Position numbers and translations under genes: made by a program
Assembly (NCBI GenBank): GCA_031393505.1
Contig: JANMVX010000057.1
Span: 1 to 25,171 of the forward strand
From: JANYHF01 sp031393505
GTDB taxonomy: Bacteria > Pseudomonadota > Alphaproteobacteria > Rhizobiales > Hyphomicrobiaceae
DNA length: 25,171 bases
Direction: 5' to 3'
Notes under the pieces: generated by a model
What the model saw: the letters and a program-made list of their open reading frames with translations, nothing else
What the model was told of the DNA's origin: nothing
The model's database searches: none
Shown here: positions 1-9,832 of the stretch, piece after piece
Position numbering within the stretch: the stretch's first letter is position 1
How the letters are laid out: each line of letters begins with the position of its first letter

Positions 1-20
1 CCGCATCCCGTGCCGCCAGA

Positions 21-47
21 GGGCGACCCACGGGTCGCCCCTACGCC
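21..47 (-). repeat. REP-like palindromic repeat, copy 1
   Basis: A perfect 9-bp inverted repeat (21-29 and 32-40, arms GGGCGACCC/GGGTCGCCC, 2-nt loop) is followed by CTAC, which reads GTAG on the minus strand. Positions 23-47 are identical over 25 nt to the reverse complement of 25147-25171 at the other window edge. A GTAG tetranucleotide beside a short palindrome is the layout of REP sequences mobilised by REP-associated tyrosine transposases. It lies 14 nt past the stop of the amine oxidase gene, a usual REP position. No such transposase is in the window. Confidence 0.75.
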
Positions 48-60
48 TCGGCTCCTATTT

Positions 61-1956
61 TCAACAACACTCCGCCTTTTGCCCGCTCGGCACATCCAGC
101 GCCGGATTGGCATCGAAAAACCCCGACGGCATCCAATGGAATCCGGCGTAGACCACCGGCTGCACCGGCCAATCCTCCGGGCGCGGCATATGATGATAAT
201 TCAGCGTGTACCACACAACCACATTCTCGTTTTCCAGCGGCCGATCCTTCTTGGTCCAGGCCGGCAGCCCGTCGCCACCCGCGTGCTGGTTTGGATACCA
301 GCCAGCGGGAAACAGTTCTGTACGTTCGAACTGTGTCGCCCAGAAATGCTTGAACATGAAGCCCGCGCGGTTTGCTATCGGAGCATCCGGCGCCAGGAAC
401 GGCAGCGCGTTCACGCCCGGCACCAGCTTGTAACCGACCGGCTGTCCGTATGCGTTCAATGAGTTGGGATTGATCACGGTCCAAGAGCGCGCCGAGGCCA
501 TGTCCATGGTGCGCTGCGCCGCCAGCTCGGTCTTGAGCGGCCTCATCTCGGTAAAGATCGCATTGCCCGCCGGGTTCTCAGGCCCGATGGGCGCGCCGGA
601 AAAATTCACCTCGCGCACGGCGTTCCGGTCGCCATCCACCGCCATGTCGAAGCGGTAGCTGAACACATGCTGGTGCACATGGCCCGAGATGCCGCCCGCC
701 ATGGTCGTTCCGTGTGCGCCGGGTTCGCCCAACTGGGTCCCAGTCGGGAACGGAATGCCGGTCGCCTTCACCTCGCAGCCGATGGTGCCGTCCTGGTAGA
801 AATACCAGAAAAAGCCGTACACGTAGTTGCCGATGGTCGAGAACGACGAGATCACCAGCCGCCGCGAGCGGGCGACGTTGGAGCGGGCGTTGGCGACGCC
901 CCAATAGTTGAACTTCCAGAGGATGCCAAAGTCCTCTTCATGCATGCAGATGGCGTGTTTGTTGAGTTTTGGCGCGCCTGTCCAGTCGTGCGTCCATTCA
1001 TCGAAATAGTGGATTTCTCCGAGGCAATCGCAGCCCAGTTCCAGCGAATCCACCAGTTGCCCGACGCCGTACTCGCCGACATCGAAGGCATTGCGGCGAA
1101 AATTACCGCCGGTGGGGTCGCCATAGGGCACCACCATTTCGGCCAACGACGCGCGGTGCATGATGGGGCGCACACGGCCCTTATCCTCATAGCCGATCTG
1201 GTAGAAATGCAACCCCTCGCGGCCATTGAAACCGATGCGCAGGTTCCACTTCTGCCAACGCACATGGTGGCCTTCGACCGTGAAGCTTGGCCCCTGGGAT
1301 TGAACAATGTCGAGCGGCTTGATGTCTGTCCGCATGCCGTCGCGCTTGACGATATCGCCGCTGTCCGGCGGCAGCGGCACCTCGCCGAAATCATCCACGC
1401 GCAGAACTTTTCCGCGCCGCAGATCGATCACCGGATGCAGGTTGGCGATGGGCCGGCCGTAGGGATTGTCGCCGCTGTCGTTGGGCAACCAGCAGTGGCC
1501 ATAAGCGAGCCGCTCGCCGTCCTCGCCCGGCACGCCAAAGTTGCCGGCGGCCCAAGGCTCCACCAGCACCTTGTCGGGATCGATCCCGCGTATGGCGCAG
1601 GCCGCGCGGAACCCTTGGTCGGCCTTGGCGATTTCGCCGCCCCACACGAACTCATCGCCGCCGATGCGCGCCTGGGCGTCGGGGATATGCCGCCAGCTGA
1701 TCAGTTTGCCGGCGTTGAGATCGACGACCCCATCGAACACGCGATTGCTCGAAGGCTCATAGCAGGCAACGAACACCTGTCGCTTGGCCTTGTCGCCCGG
1801 CTTGAACCCGCTGAGATAGGACTTGTCCGGCTCATCGGGCGCCAGCGTCTCGAACCAGGCCGTTGCGTCCAGCCCACCCTGCTCGCGCACGATGGCCGCA
1901 GCGGCGACCATTTCATCGCCGGTCAGGGGATCGCAGGGGTGGGGTGCGTTTGGCAT
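61..1956 (-). CDS. Copper-containing primary-amine oxidase
   Basis: A 631-residue enzyme that oxidatively deaminates primary amines to aldehydes, releasing ammonia and hydrogen peroxide. Seen: the topaquinone precursor motif IGNYVYG with Tyr378; the copper ligands in HVHQH (His428 and His430) and a later His in NYHHMPRPEDWP (about 589); and the expected catalytic-base aspartate in NAFDVGEYG (Asp292). Two N-terminal alpha/beta domains precede the catalytic domain, and the length fits bacterial family members such as Arthrobacter phenylethylamine oxidase. I chose the ATG at 1956 because the 22 codons upstream look non-coding and a GGAG lies just before it. No signal peptide is visible, so it is probably cytoplasmic. 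It is the last gene of a minus-strand run, 62 nt after arfB, with a perfect palindrome in that gap. The substrate (tyramine, phenylethylamine or another amine) cannot be told from sequence. Confidence 0.93.
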   Translation of the reverse strand: MPNAPHPCDPLTGDEMVAAAAIVREQGGLDATAWFETLAPDEPDKSYLSGFKPGDKAKRQVFVACYEPSSNRVFDGVVDLNAGKLISWRHIPDAQARIGGDEFVWGGEIAKADQGFRAACAIRGIDPDKVLVEPWAAGNFGVPGEDGERLAYGHCWLPNDSGDNPYGRPIANLHPVIDLRRGKVLRVDDFGEVPLPPDSGDIVKRDGMRTDIKPLDIVQSQGPSFTVEGHHVRWQKWNLRIGFNGREGLHFYQIGYEDKGRVRPIMHRASLAEMVVPYGDPTGGNFRRNAFDVGEYGVGQLVDSLELGCDCLGEIHYFDEWTHDWTGAPKLNKHAICMHEEDFGILWKFNYWGVANARSNVARSRRLVISSFSTIGNYVYGFFWYFYQDGTIGCEVKATGIPFPTGTQLGEPGAHGTTMAGGISGHVHQHVFSYRFDMAVDGDRNAVREVNFSGAPIGPENPAGNAIFTEMRPLKTELAAQRTMDMASARSWTVINPNSLNAYGQPVGYKLVPGVNALPFLAPDAPIANRAGFMFKHFWATQFERTELFPAGWYPNQHAGGDGLPAWTKKDRPLENENVVVWYTLNYHHMPRPEDWPVQPVVYAGFHWMPSGFFDANPALDVPSGQKAECC

Positions 1957-1976
1957 CGGCTGGCTCCGGCTTGGTT

Positions 1977-1988
1977 TTGTGATCACAA
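1977..1988. promoter_or_regulatory. Perfect 12-bp palindrome, candidate operator
   Basis: TTGTGATCACAA is perfectly self-complementary and lies 20 nt upstream of the amine oxidase start, inside the 62-nt gap after arfB. It resembles a GntR-type or compressed CRP/FNR-type half-site pair (TGTGA/TCACA with no spacer). The role as an operator is inference. Confidence 0.4.
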
Positions 1989-2018
1989 CCGGCACTCTAT
2001 GTCGCCGAACCCGCCCCG

Positions 2019-2441
2019 TCACTCGTCCGCAGGCGCTTTCTGCCGCAACTTCTTGACGGTGCTGCGCGTGGCTTTGCCCTCCAGCCGTCGCTCTTTGGAG
2101 GCCTTGGTCGGGCGCGTTTTCACACGCGGCTTAGGCGGGATCGCCGCCTCGGCGATCATGGCAGACAAGCGGTCGCGGGCGTCCTCCCGGTTGCGGTCCT
2201 GCGTCCGGAAACGATCGGCGCGGATGACGATCTCGCCGTCCTTGGTCAGCAGCCGCCCCGCAATCGCCGCCAAGCGCGTCTTCACGGCCGGGCCAAGGCT
2301 CGGCGAACTGCGCATATGAAACCGCAGTTCCACCGCCGTCGAGACCTTGTTGACGTTCTGCCCGCCAGGCCCGGAGGCGCGAATAAAACTCTCCTGGAGT
2401 TCCCAATCGGCGATGGCAATGTTTGGAGGGATTTGGAGCAT
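2019..2441 (-). CDS. arfB: Alternative ribosome-rescue factor / peptidyl-tRNA hydrolase ArfB
   Basis: A 140-residue class I release-factor-like protein. It rescues ribosomes stalled on non-stop mRNAs by entering the empty A site and hydrolysing peptidyl-tRNA. Seen: the catalytic GGQ motif in ASGPGGQNVNKVST (Gly26-Gln28) and a strongly basic Lys/Arg-rich C-terminal tail (about 105-136), which in ArfB/YaeJ occupies the mRNA channel. The codon-recognition domains of RF1/RF2 are absent. The length equals that of E. coli YaeJ (140). It starts 4 nt after the transporter stop codon, so co-transcription and coupled translation are likely. Confidence 0.93.
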   Translation of the reverse strand: MLQIPPNIAIADWELQESFIRASGPGGQNVNKVSTAVELRFHMRSSPSLGPAVKTRLAAIAGRLLTKDGEIVIRADRFRTQDRNREDARDRLSAMIAEAAIPPKPRVKTRPTKASKERRLEGKATRSTVKKLRQKAPADE

Positions 2442-2445
2442 GGGA

Positions 2446-3609
2446 TCAGGCTGCCTTTGTCACGGAAAGTTTCAGGCGGTCGAGGCCGAGCACGCCCAGT
2501 CCCAGCACAAGCGCCCAAAATGGCGCGCCAATTCCCGCGACCGTAGTGCCGGAAGCAGCCACCGCAAAGGTCGTCATGGCGGCGAAGCGATCCTGCTCCT
2601 TGGCCAGCGCGCTGGTCAGCGCTCCACTCAGCGCCCCGATCAACGCCAGGCCCGCGATGACGCGGATGAGTTCCACCGGCATGGCCGTCAGCACGCCGAT
2701 CAATGGTGCGGCGAAGAGTGCGAACACGCCGAACCACAGGGCGAAGATCACGCCCGCTGGCCAGCGCCGGTCGGGATCGGGATGGGTGTCCGGCCCGGTG
2801 CACATCGCCGCCGTGATGGCCGCGAGATTGACCGTATGCGCCCCGAACAGCGCGCCGACCATCGAGGCGAGCCCCGTAACGCCCAGGATCGGCGCCATCG
2901 GCGGCGCGTATCCCATGGTGCGCAGGACCGCCGCGCCCGGCAGGTTTTGCGACGCCATAGTGACGAGATAGAGCGGCAGTCCCAGCCCGATCAGCGAGGC
3001 GATGTCGAAATGCGGTTCGATGTAGGTGAGGCGGGACAGCTCGAAGGTCTGGGGAACCGGCCCCGCCAAATGTAAGCCGAAACTGAGCGCGACGCCGACG
3101 ATCAGCGCCTCGATGGCCGCCAGCGTCGGCGTCAGCATGCGGCCGATCAGGAAGACCGCCAGAATGCTCAGCACCAGCAGCCATTGCGTCGCCACACTGG
3201 CCACCGCCAGCAAGATGAAATGCAACAGCACCCCAGCGAGCATGGCCGCGCCCAAGGCCGGCGGGATCGCCTCGATCAATTTCGTCAGGGGACGGATGAG
3301 CGCCGTCAGCACGATCAGCGCGGCGGCGAGCAGGAAGGCAGCCGCGCCCTGGTGCATGTCCATGCCGGCCGGCGCGGCGGCGATCAGCGCCGCCCCGGGG
3401 GTGGACCAGGCGATGACTATCGGCAACCGCAGCCAGACGCTGAGCAGCACGCCCGCCACCAGTTCGGCGAAACACACGGCCGCCACCCAGGAGATCAGCT
3501 GCTCCGGCGTCGCGTTCAGCCGATGCGCCGCCTCGATGATAAGAGCGACCGTGCCGCCAAAGCCGACCAAGGCGGCGACCGTGGCGTTGGCGAGAAGGGA
3601 CAGCCGCAT
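2446..3609 (-). CDS. BenE-family (benzoate/H+ symporter-type) membrane transporter
   Basis: A 387-residue inner-membrane protein with about 11-12 hydrophobic segments. The BenE-type signature WLRLPIVIAWSTPGAALIAA lies near residues 60-80, and a GAHTVNLAAITAAMCTG stretch matches the family in the second half. Known members such as Acinetobacter BenE import benzoate with protons. No benzoate-degradation genes are present here, so the substrate is open; BenE-family proteins are often annotated from homology alone. The start lies 9 nt after the fhs stop, and arfB follows after 4 nt, so all three are probably on one transcript. Confidence 0.88.
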   Translation of the reverse strand: MRLSLLANATVAALVGFGGTVALIIEAAHRLNATPEQLISWVAAVCFAELVAGVLLSVWLRLPIVIAWSTPGAALIAAAPAGMDMHQGAAAFLLAAALIVLTALIRPLTKLIEAIPPALGAAMLAGVLLHFILLAVASVATQWLLVLSILAVFLIGRMLTPTLAAIEALIVGVALSFGLHLAGPVPQTFELSRLTYIEPHFDIASLIGLGLPLYLVTMASQNLPGAAVLRTMGYAPPMAPILGVTGLASMVGALFGAHTVNLAAITAAMCTGPDTHPDPDRRWPAGVIFALWFGVFALFAAPLIGVLTAMPVELIRVIAGLALIGALSGALTSALAKEQDRFAAMTTFAVAASGTTVAGIGAPFWALVLGLGVLGLDRLKLSVTKAA

Positions 3610-3618
3610 GGTTCGCCC

Positions 3619-5298
<1,680 letters not shown>

Positions 5299-5436
5299 GG
5301 GGCAGTCCTCCGGATATCGTGTGTGCAGTGGGTTCGGGCTGTGGACTGTCTTTGGCCACGTTGGCGCCGACGTTACAAGCCGGGCGCGTACGCGGGTGTT
5401 CGGAATGCGTCAAATCCTGTCATCCGCGCACCGGTC

Positions 5437-5619
5437 GGGGACATGATATTCATGTTCGCCCAGTGCACACGTGAGATGTGGCGACGGCGCCTGAGGCGAA
5501 CATGAACTTCGTGTCCCCGCTCTTTCCCGGCAGAGCGGGGACACGAAGCTCATCTTCGGCTCGACTGCGGTGGTTTGTCGGATAGTTCAGTGCAGGCCGA
5601 AGATGACCATCATGTCCCC
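5437..5619. repeat. Nested palindromic repeat element (four 24-nt units)
   Basis: Four related 24-nt units alternate in orientation: A 5437-5460 (+), B 5495-5518 (-), C 5537-5560 (+), D 5596-5619 (-). Read in one sense, each begins GGGGACA and ends TTCGCC or TTCGGC with TCAT in the middle. A pairs with B and C pairs with D as long hairpins. B and C also pair: 29-nt arms at 5495-5523 and 5532-5560 match at 26 positions, including a perfect 17-bp inner stem (5507-5523/5532-5548) around an 8-nt loop. The element fills the gap between the pheT stop and the fhs leader; the last base of unit D is the first base of the pheT stop codon. It looks like a BIME/REP-type or non-autonomous element. It could also act as the pheT terminator, but there is no clear U-tract. 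The other 138 nt of the gap (5299-5436) hold only the fhs leader. Confidence 0.8.
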
Positions 5620-8045
5620 TAACCACGCACCACGCCGCCGGTCGCCTTGCTCACCTGCGCCACGATTTTTGCCGCAACCGCGTCGATCTCTTCGGCCGTG
5701 AACGCTTTTTCGCGGGGCTGCAGCGTCACTTCGATGGCGAGGGACTTTTTGCCGTCGACCAGGTTGCCGCCCTCGAACACGTCGAACAGCGACACGCCCG
5801 AGATCAGCTTGCGATCGACGCCCTCGGCGGCTTTGACCACTTCGGCAGCGGCCACGTCGCGGTCGAGCACGAAGGCGAAGTCGCGGCGCACGGGTTGCAG
5901 ATCGGCCATATCCAATGCTGACTTGGCCTTGGTTGCTTTCTTCTTTTGCGCTGGGATGGCGTCGAGGAAAATCTCGAAGGCCATGACCGGGCCATCCACC
6001 GCGAGCGCCTTCAGGGCCTCGGGATGCATTTCGCCGAAATGGGCGATGACCACTTTCGGCCCCATGCGGACGACACCGGAGCGGCCGGGGTGGAACCAGG
6101 CCGGCGCGTCGCGCGTCACCTGCAGCTTGTTGATGTCCAGCCCATGGGCGGCCAGAATCGCGCCGACGTCGGCCTTGGCATCGAAGGCGTTGGCGGCGCT
6201 CGGCTTGCCCTCCCAATGGCGGTTGGCGCCCTCGGCGCGCGCCAATCCGACGCGTACGCCTGACGCCAACACGAACTGGTCCTCCGGCTTGGTGCCGCGA
6301 TAGGCCTGTCCCAACTCAAACAATCCGTGGTCGCCGTAAGCGCGGTCGAGGTTGCGTTGTAGGGCCATCAGCAGACCGGGCAGCAGGCTCGGCCGCATGT
6401 CCGACATTTCGGACGAGATGGGGTTGGCGACCTCCAGCTCCTCGATACCGCTGCCGAACAGGGTCGCCTGCGCCTTGGTGATGAAGGACCAGGTGACCGC
6501 TTCCACCAGCCCGCGCGCGGCCAGCACGCGGCGTGACCGCCGTATCCGTTTTTGGGCATCGGTCAGCACGGGACGCGAGACGCCCGACGGGCGCGACATG
6601 GGCGTGTTCGGCACCTTGTCGATGCCGACGATCCGGATCACTTCTTCGACGAGGTCCGCCTCGCCGCCGATATCGGGTCGGAAGCTCGGGGCGGTGACGG
6701 TCCAGGTTTCGCCCTTGCCTTCGAGCGTGAAACCGAGTGACGTGAGAATGCGTTTGCTGTCAGCCGGCGGAACATCGAGTCCCGTCAATTCCGCGACGCG
6801 CGCGGGACGGAACCGCACGATGTTGCCAATGACGGGCGGCGCGCCGGCCATTTTCATCTTGCTGGGCGTGCCGCCGCAGATATCGAGGATCATCTTGGTG
6901 GCGAGGTTGATGCCGAGGGGGAGCGAAGCCGCATCAATGCCGCGCTCGAAACGATAGCGGGCGTCTGACCGCACACCGGTCTTGCGGCCGCTGGCGGCGG
7001 TGCGGATCGGGTCGAAGTAAGCGCTCTCGATAAGGACGTTCACGGTGCCGTCCGAGCAACCCGTGCTCGTTCCGCCGATGATGCCGCCAAGCCCGAGTAC
7101 GCCAGAATCATCGGCGATGACGGTCATTGTTCCGTCGACGACGTAGTCCTTGCCATCAAGCGCCGCGAATGTTTCGCCGGCTTTGCCGAGACGGGCGTGG
7201 ATTGTCCCCTTCAGCTTGTCGGCGTCATAGACGTGTAGCGGCCGCCCACGGTCGTAGGTAATGTAATTGGTGATATCGACCAGCGCCGAGATAGGACGCA
7301 GGCCGATGGCCTTCAGCCGCTGCTGCAGCCACGCCGGCGACGGGCCGTTCTTGACGCCCTTGATACAGCGCCCGGCGAAGGCGGGGCAGGCCGCCTCCTC
7401 GCCCTTGGGGAATTTCAGCGTGATTGGGATCGGGCAGTCGGTGGCGCTGTCCTTGCCGTGGCCGGTCTCTTCCTTTTTGAGCGTACCGAGCCCGCAAGCC
7501 GCCAGATCGCGCGCGATGCCGCGTATGCTGAGGGCATCTGGCCGGTTCGGCGTCACCTTGATCTCAATGACCGGGTCTTCAAGGCCCATCACGGCGGTGT
7601 AGGATTGGCCGAGCTTTCCCGCCATTTCCTCGGGCAGATCGATGATTCCATCGTGATCCTGGCTGAGCTCCAACTCGCGTTCGGAACAGAGCATGCCGTT
7701 GCTCTCGACACCGCGGATCTTGGCCTTGGTCAGCGTGAAATCCGTCCCCGGAATATACGTCCCCTCGGGCGCGAACACGCCAACCAGACCGGTGCGCGCG
7801 TTCGGCGCCCCGCATACGACCTGCAGCATGCCCGTGCCGGTATCGACCTGGCAGACCCGCAACTTGTCGGCGTTGGGGTGCTGCTCGGCCTTCAGCACCT
7901 TGGCGATGATGAAGCCGGAGAGGCGTTCGGCGGGGTTGCGGACGCTCTCGACTTCGAGGCCGATGGAGGAGAGCGTGCTGACGATGCGGTCGAGCGGGAC
8001 CGCGGTGTCGAGGTGATCGCGCAGCCAGGAGAGGGTGAATTTCAT
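5619..8045 (-). CDS. pheT: Phenylalanine--tRNA ligase beta subunit
   Basis: An 808-residue beta subunit of the alpha2-beta2 phenylalanyl-tRNA synthetase. Seen in order: an N-terminal tRNA-binding OB domain (about 40-150) with EQHPNADKLRVC (54-65) and IRGVESNGMLCSERELELS; the B3/B4 editing region beginning VTPNRPDALSIRGIARDL; the B5 domain; a catalytic-like core; and a C-terminal FDX-ACB anticodon-binding domain (about the last 95 residues, with PVRRDFAFVLDRDV). The length is close to E. coli PheT (795). The start MKFTLSWLRDHLDT is typical; the reading frame stays open upstream to 8396, but that part is not family-like. A GAAGGA precedes the ATG. pheS, normally directly upstream, is not there: 503 nt without a recognisable gene precede pheT. 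Confidence 0.97.
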   Translation of the reverse strand: MKFTLSWLRDHLDTAVPLDRIVSTLSSIGLEVESVRNPAERLSGFIIAKVLKAEQHPNADKLRVCQVDTGTGMLQVVCGAPNARTGLVGVFAPEGTYIPGTDFTLTKAKIRGVESNGMLCSERELELSQDHDGIIDLPEEMAGKLGQSYTAVMGLEDPVIEIKVTPNRPDALSIRGIARDLAACGLGTLKKEETGHGKDSATDCPIPITLKFPKGEEAACPAFAGRCIKGVKNGPSPAWLQQRLKAIGLRPISALVDITNYITYDRGRPLHVYDADKLKGTIHARLGKAGETFAALDGKDYVVDGTMTVIADDSGVLGLGGIIGGTSTGCSDGTVNVLIESAYFDPIRTAASGRKTGVRSDARYRFERGIDAASLPLGINLATKMILDICGGTPSKMKMAGAPPVIGNIVRFRPARVAELTGLDVPPADSKRILTSLGFTLEGKGETWTVTAPSFRPDIGGEADLVEEVIRIVGIDKVPNTPMSRPSGVSRPVLTDAQKRIRRSRRVLAARGLVEAVTWSFITKAQATLFGSGIEELEVANPISSEMSDMRPSLLPGLLMALQRNLDRAYGDHGLFELGQAYRGTKPEDQFVLASGVRVGLARAEGANRHWEGKPSAANAFDAKADVGAILAAHGLDINKLQVTRDAPAWFHPGRSGVVRMGPKVVIAHFGEMHPEALKALAVDGPVMAFEIFLDAIPAQKKKATKAKSALDMADLQPVRRDFAFVLDRDVAAAEVVKAAEGVDRKLISGVSLFDVFEGGNLVDGKKSLAIEVTLQPREKAFTAEEIDAVAAKIVAQVSKATGGVVRG

Positions 8046-8548
8046 CGGGTAGGGTCCTTCAGGAGCGACTGCTGACCATTGCAGTCTGCCACGGAAGCTG
8101 TGGCGTCGCCACTTGCGCAGGCCGGTCCCCTCCCCCTTGCGGCGTGCTGATTCACACATCTTTTCGGAGCGGTCATCCGGTTCGCATCCTGGCAAACATC
8201 GTCCATCCGTCAATCCTATTCGGCGCGCGGCCAATTGCGGCGCCGCTCCTTCTTGTCCGGCGGGCGCAGTCGGGAAACCAGAGGGGCGTCGTGTCCTGAA
8301 TGGCCAGCACGCGCCGGCCCTAAGCCTCGCCCGCAGTCGCAAAATTGCGGCAGCCCCGCCTTTTTGCCAGCCGCTCGTCTCCGAAGCGGCCAGCAAACAC
8401 CTGCGTTCCCGCGACTTCCATCCGCCCTGCGCAAATCAGTCGCGTTGGACAACAGAATCAGACCGGGCACGGCAAGGCGAGTGCGCAAGGCGCTCCATTC
8501 CAGAAATGCGCGCATGCGCCAGCCCCAAGGGGGAGGTGAGGTCCGCCA
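8046..8548. other. 503-nt gene-poor stretch bounded by an 11-bp inverted repeat
   Basis: No gene here is convincing. An open frame at 8216-8515 (minus) has an unremarkable, Arg-rich translation with no family resemblance. Near the two ends lie exact 11-bp inverted copies, CCTCCCCCTTG at 8129-8139 and CAAGGGGGAGG at 8526-8536, and similarity extends loosely past both. A perfect 10-bp palindrome GCGCATGCGC lies at 8510-8519. The pheT promoter and leader must lie in the pheT-proximal part, or transcription must come through from wrbA. The stretch could be a decayed insertion. Confidence 0.4.
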
Positions 8549-9145
8549 CTACCCGAACAGCTTGGCTGCGATCTGGGCCACATGCTTGCCCTGGTAGCGC
8601 GCAGCGTCCAGTTCGTTGGCCGAGGGTTGGCGGCTGCCGTCGCCGCCGGTGATGGTGGACGCGCCCAAGGGCGAACCGCCGGTGATCTCGGTCATGCCCA
8701 TCTGGCCCTGGAACGAGTAGGGCAGTCCCACGACGACCATGCCATGATGCAGCATGGTCGGGATGAAACCGAGGATTGTCGTCTCTTGGCCGCCGTGCTG
8801 GGTTGCCGACGAGGTCATGGCCGAGCCGACCTTGCCAACCAGCGCGCCCTTGGCCCACAGCCCGCCCGTCTGATCGATGAAATTGCGCATCTGCGAGGCC
8901 ATGGTGCCGTAGCGCGTGCCGCAGGCGAAGATGATGGCGTCATAGTCGGCGAGTTCGTCAGGCTTGGCGACGGGAGCGGTCTGCGGCTTGAAGTGCGAGG
9001 ATTTGGCGACCTCGTCCGACACCAGTTCGGGCACCCGTTTCACGTCCACATGCGCGCCGCCGGCCTTGGCCCCTTCGGCCGCCGCGTTCGCCATCGTCTC
9101 CATATGTCCGTAGGAAGAGTAGTAGAGCACCAAAACCTTGGCCAT
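8549..9145 (-). CDS. wrbA: NAD(P)H:quinone oxidoreductase, WrbA family
   Basis: A 198-residue flavodoxin-like FMN protein that reduces quinones by two electrons and so limits semiquinone and superoxide formation. Seen: the FMN phosphate loop YYSSYGHMETMA (8-19); the CGTRYGTMASQMRNFIDQTGGLWAKGALVGKVGSA block, which is a WrbA signature; and GGSPLGASTITGGDGSRQPSANELDAARYQGKHVA near the C-terminus. The length equals E. coli WrbA (198). The ATG has GGAG 8 nt upstream. It follows the VOC gene by 39 nt on the same strand, so the two are probably co-transcribed. Confidence 0.96.
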   Translation of the reverse strand: MAKVLVLYYSSYGHMETMANAAAEGAKAGGAHVDVKRVPELVSDEVAKSSHFKPQTAPVAKPDELADYDAIIFACGTRYGTMASQMRNFIDQTGGLWAKGALVGKVGSAMTSSATQHGGQETTILGFIPTMLHHGMVVVGLPYSFQGQMGMTEITGGSPLGASTITGGDGSRQPSANELDAARYQGKHVAQIAAKLFG

Positions 9146-9184
9146 GGCTCATCTCCGTTGTTGGTTGTAGTGCAGTCGAAAAGG

Positions 9185-9709
9185 TCAGGCGGTCTTCAGG
9201 TCGCGCATCAGGCCGTCGAGATCAAGGCGTTTTGTGAACATGCCGAGCGAACCGTCGGGGTTCTTGGGCCATTCCTCTTTGGGCCGGTCCCAGTAGAGCT
9301 CAACGCCGTTGCCGTCGGGGTCGTCGAGATACAGCGCCTCGCTGACGCCGTGGTCGCTGGCGCCGGTGAGGCTGATGCCGGCGTCGGCGAGACGCTTGAG
9401 CGCGTCGGCCAGATCGGCGCGGGTCGGGTAGAGGATGGCGGTGTGGTAGAGGCCGGTTGTGCCCGGGGCCGGACGCGAACCGCCCTGGCTCTCCCAGGTG
9501 TTGAGGCCGATGTGGTGGTGGTAGCCGCCGGCCGAAATGAAGGCTGCCTGCGCGCCATAGCGGGCCTGCAGCTCAAAGCCGAGCACGCCGCAATAGAAGG
9601 CGAGCGCGCGCTCAAGGTCGGCGACCTTGAGGTGGACGTGGCCAATCCGGGTACCCGCCGCCATCGGGCGGGCGGTCAGGGTGTCGGCGAGCGGCTTGAT
9701 GTCGGCCAT
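9185..9709 (-). CDS. VOC-family protein (glyoxalase / extradiol dioxygenase fold)
   Basis: A 174-residue protein with two beta-alpha-beta-beta-beta VOC modules. Seen: IGHVHLKVADLERALAFYCGVLGFEL (about 22-47) with the first metal-site His; GGYHHHIGLNTW (about 66-77) with a His cluster; LYHTAILYPTRADLADALKRL opening the second module; and the C-terminal VELYWDRP with the metal-ligand Glu. This resembles CatE-like (catechol-2,3-dioxygenase-type) proteins, but it is about half the length of true CatE, and the reaction is not determined. The shared transcript with wrbA would fit quinone or catechol handling, which is inference. A GAAAGG lies 9 nt upstream of the ATG. Confidence 0.88.
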   Translation of the reverse strand: MADIKPLADTLTARPMAAGTRIGHVHLKVADLERALAFYCGVLGFELQARYGAQAAFISAGGYHHHIGLNTWESQGGSRPAPGTTGLYHTAILYPTRADLADALKRLADAGISLTGASDHGVSEALYLDDPDGNGVELYWDRPKEEWPKNPDGSLGMFTKRLDLDGLMRDLKTA

Positions 9710-9751
9710 AGGAGGGGCCTTTCGGTGTGGTCAATGAATTGCCTGCAGATG

Positions 9752-9779
9752 CATATAGTGTCATGCCGGGAGAAGGCAA
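9752..9779 (-). promoter_or_regulatory. Candidate sigma-70-type promoter for the VOC-wrbA pair
   Basis: On the minus strand TTGCCT (9774-9779) is followed after 16 nt by TATATG (9752-9757), about 42 nt upstream of the VOC start. The spacing is acceptable and the -10 is good. No other clear promoter was seen in this gap. Confidence 0.3.
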
Positions 9780-9832
9780 GCGGACATTTGGGGCTAGAGA
9801 GACCGGCGGTGGCGTCTGCGATTGCCTTGTGG

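Noticed and set aside
667..2319. A 550-codon open frame on the plus strand opposite the amine oxidase and arfB
   Set aside because: It crosses two real genes on the other strand and shows no recognisable domain.
5405..5436. Sequence resembling the 3' end of a tRNA (T-loop-like then CATCCGC)
   Set aside because: No matching 5' acceptor strand, D arm or anticodon arm lies within 90 nt upstream, so no tRNA can be folded.
8176..8200. GGTTCGCATCC, a tRNA T-arm-like motif
   Set aside because: The flanking bases do not form a 5-bp T stem and no cloverleaf is possible.
8216..8515. A 99-codon minus-strand frame upstream of pheT
   Set aside because: Arg-rich translation without domain resemblance and no convincing ribosome-binding site; treated as non-coding.
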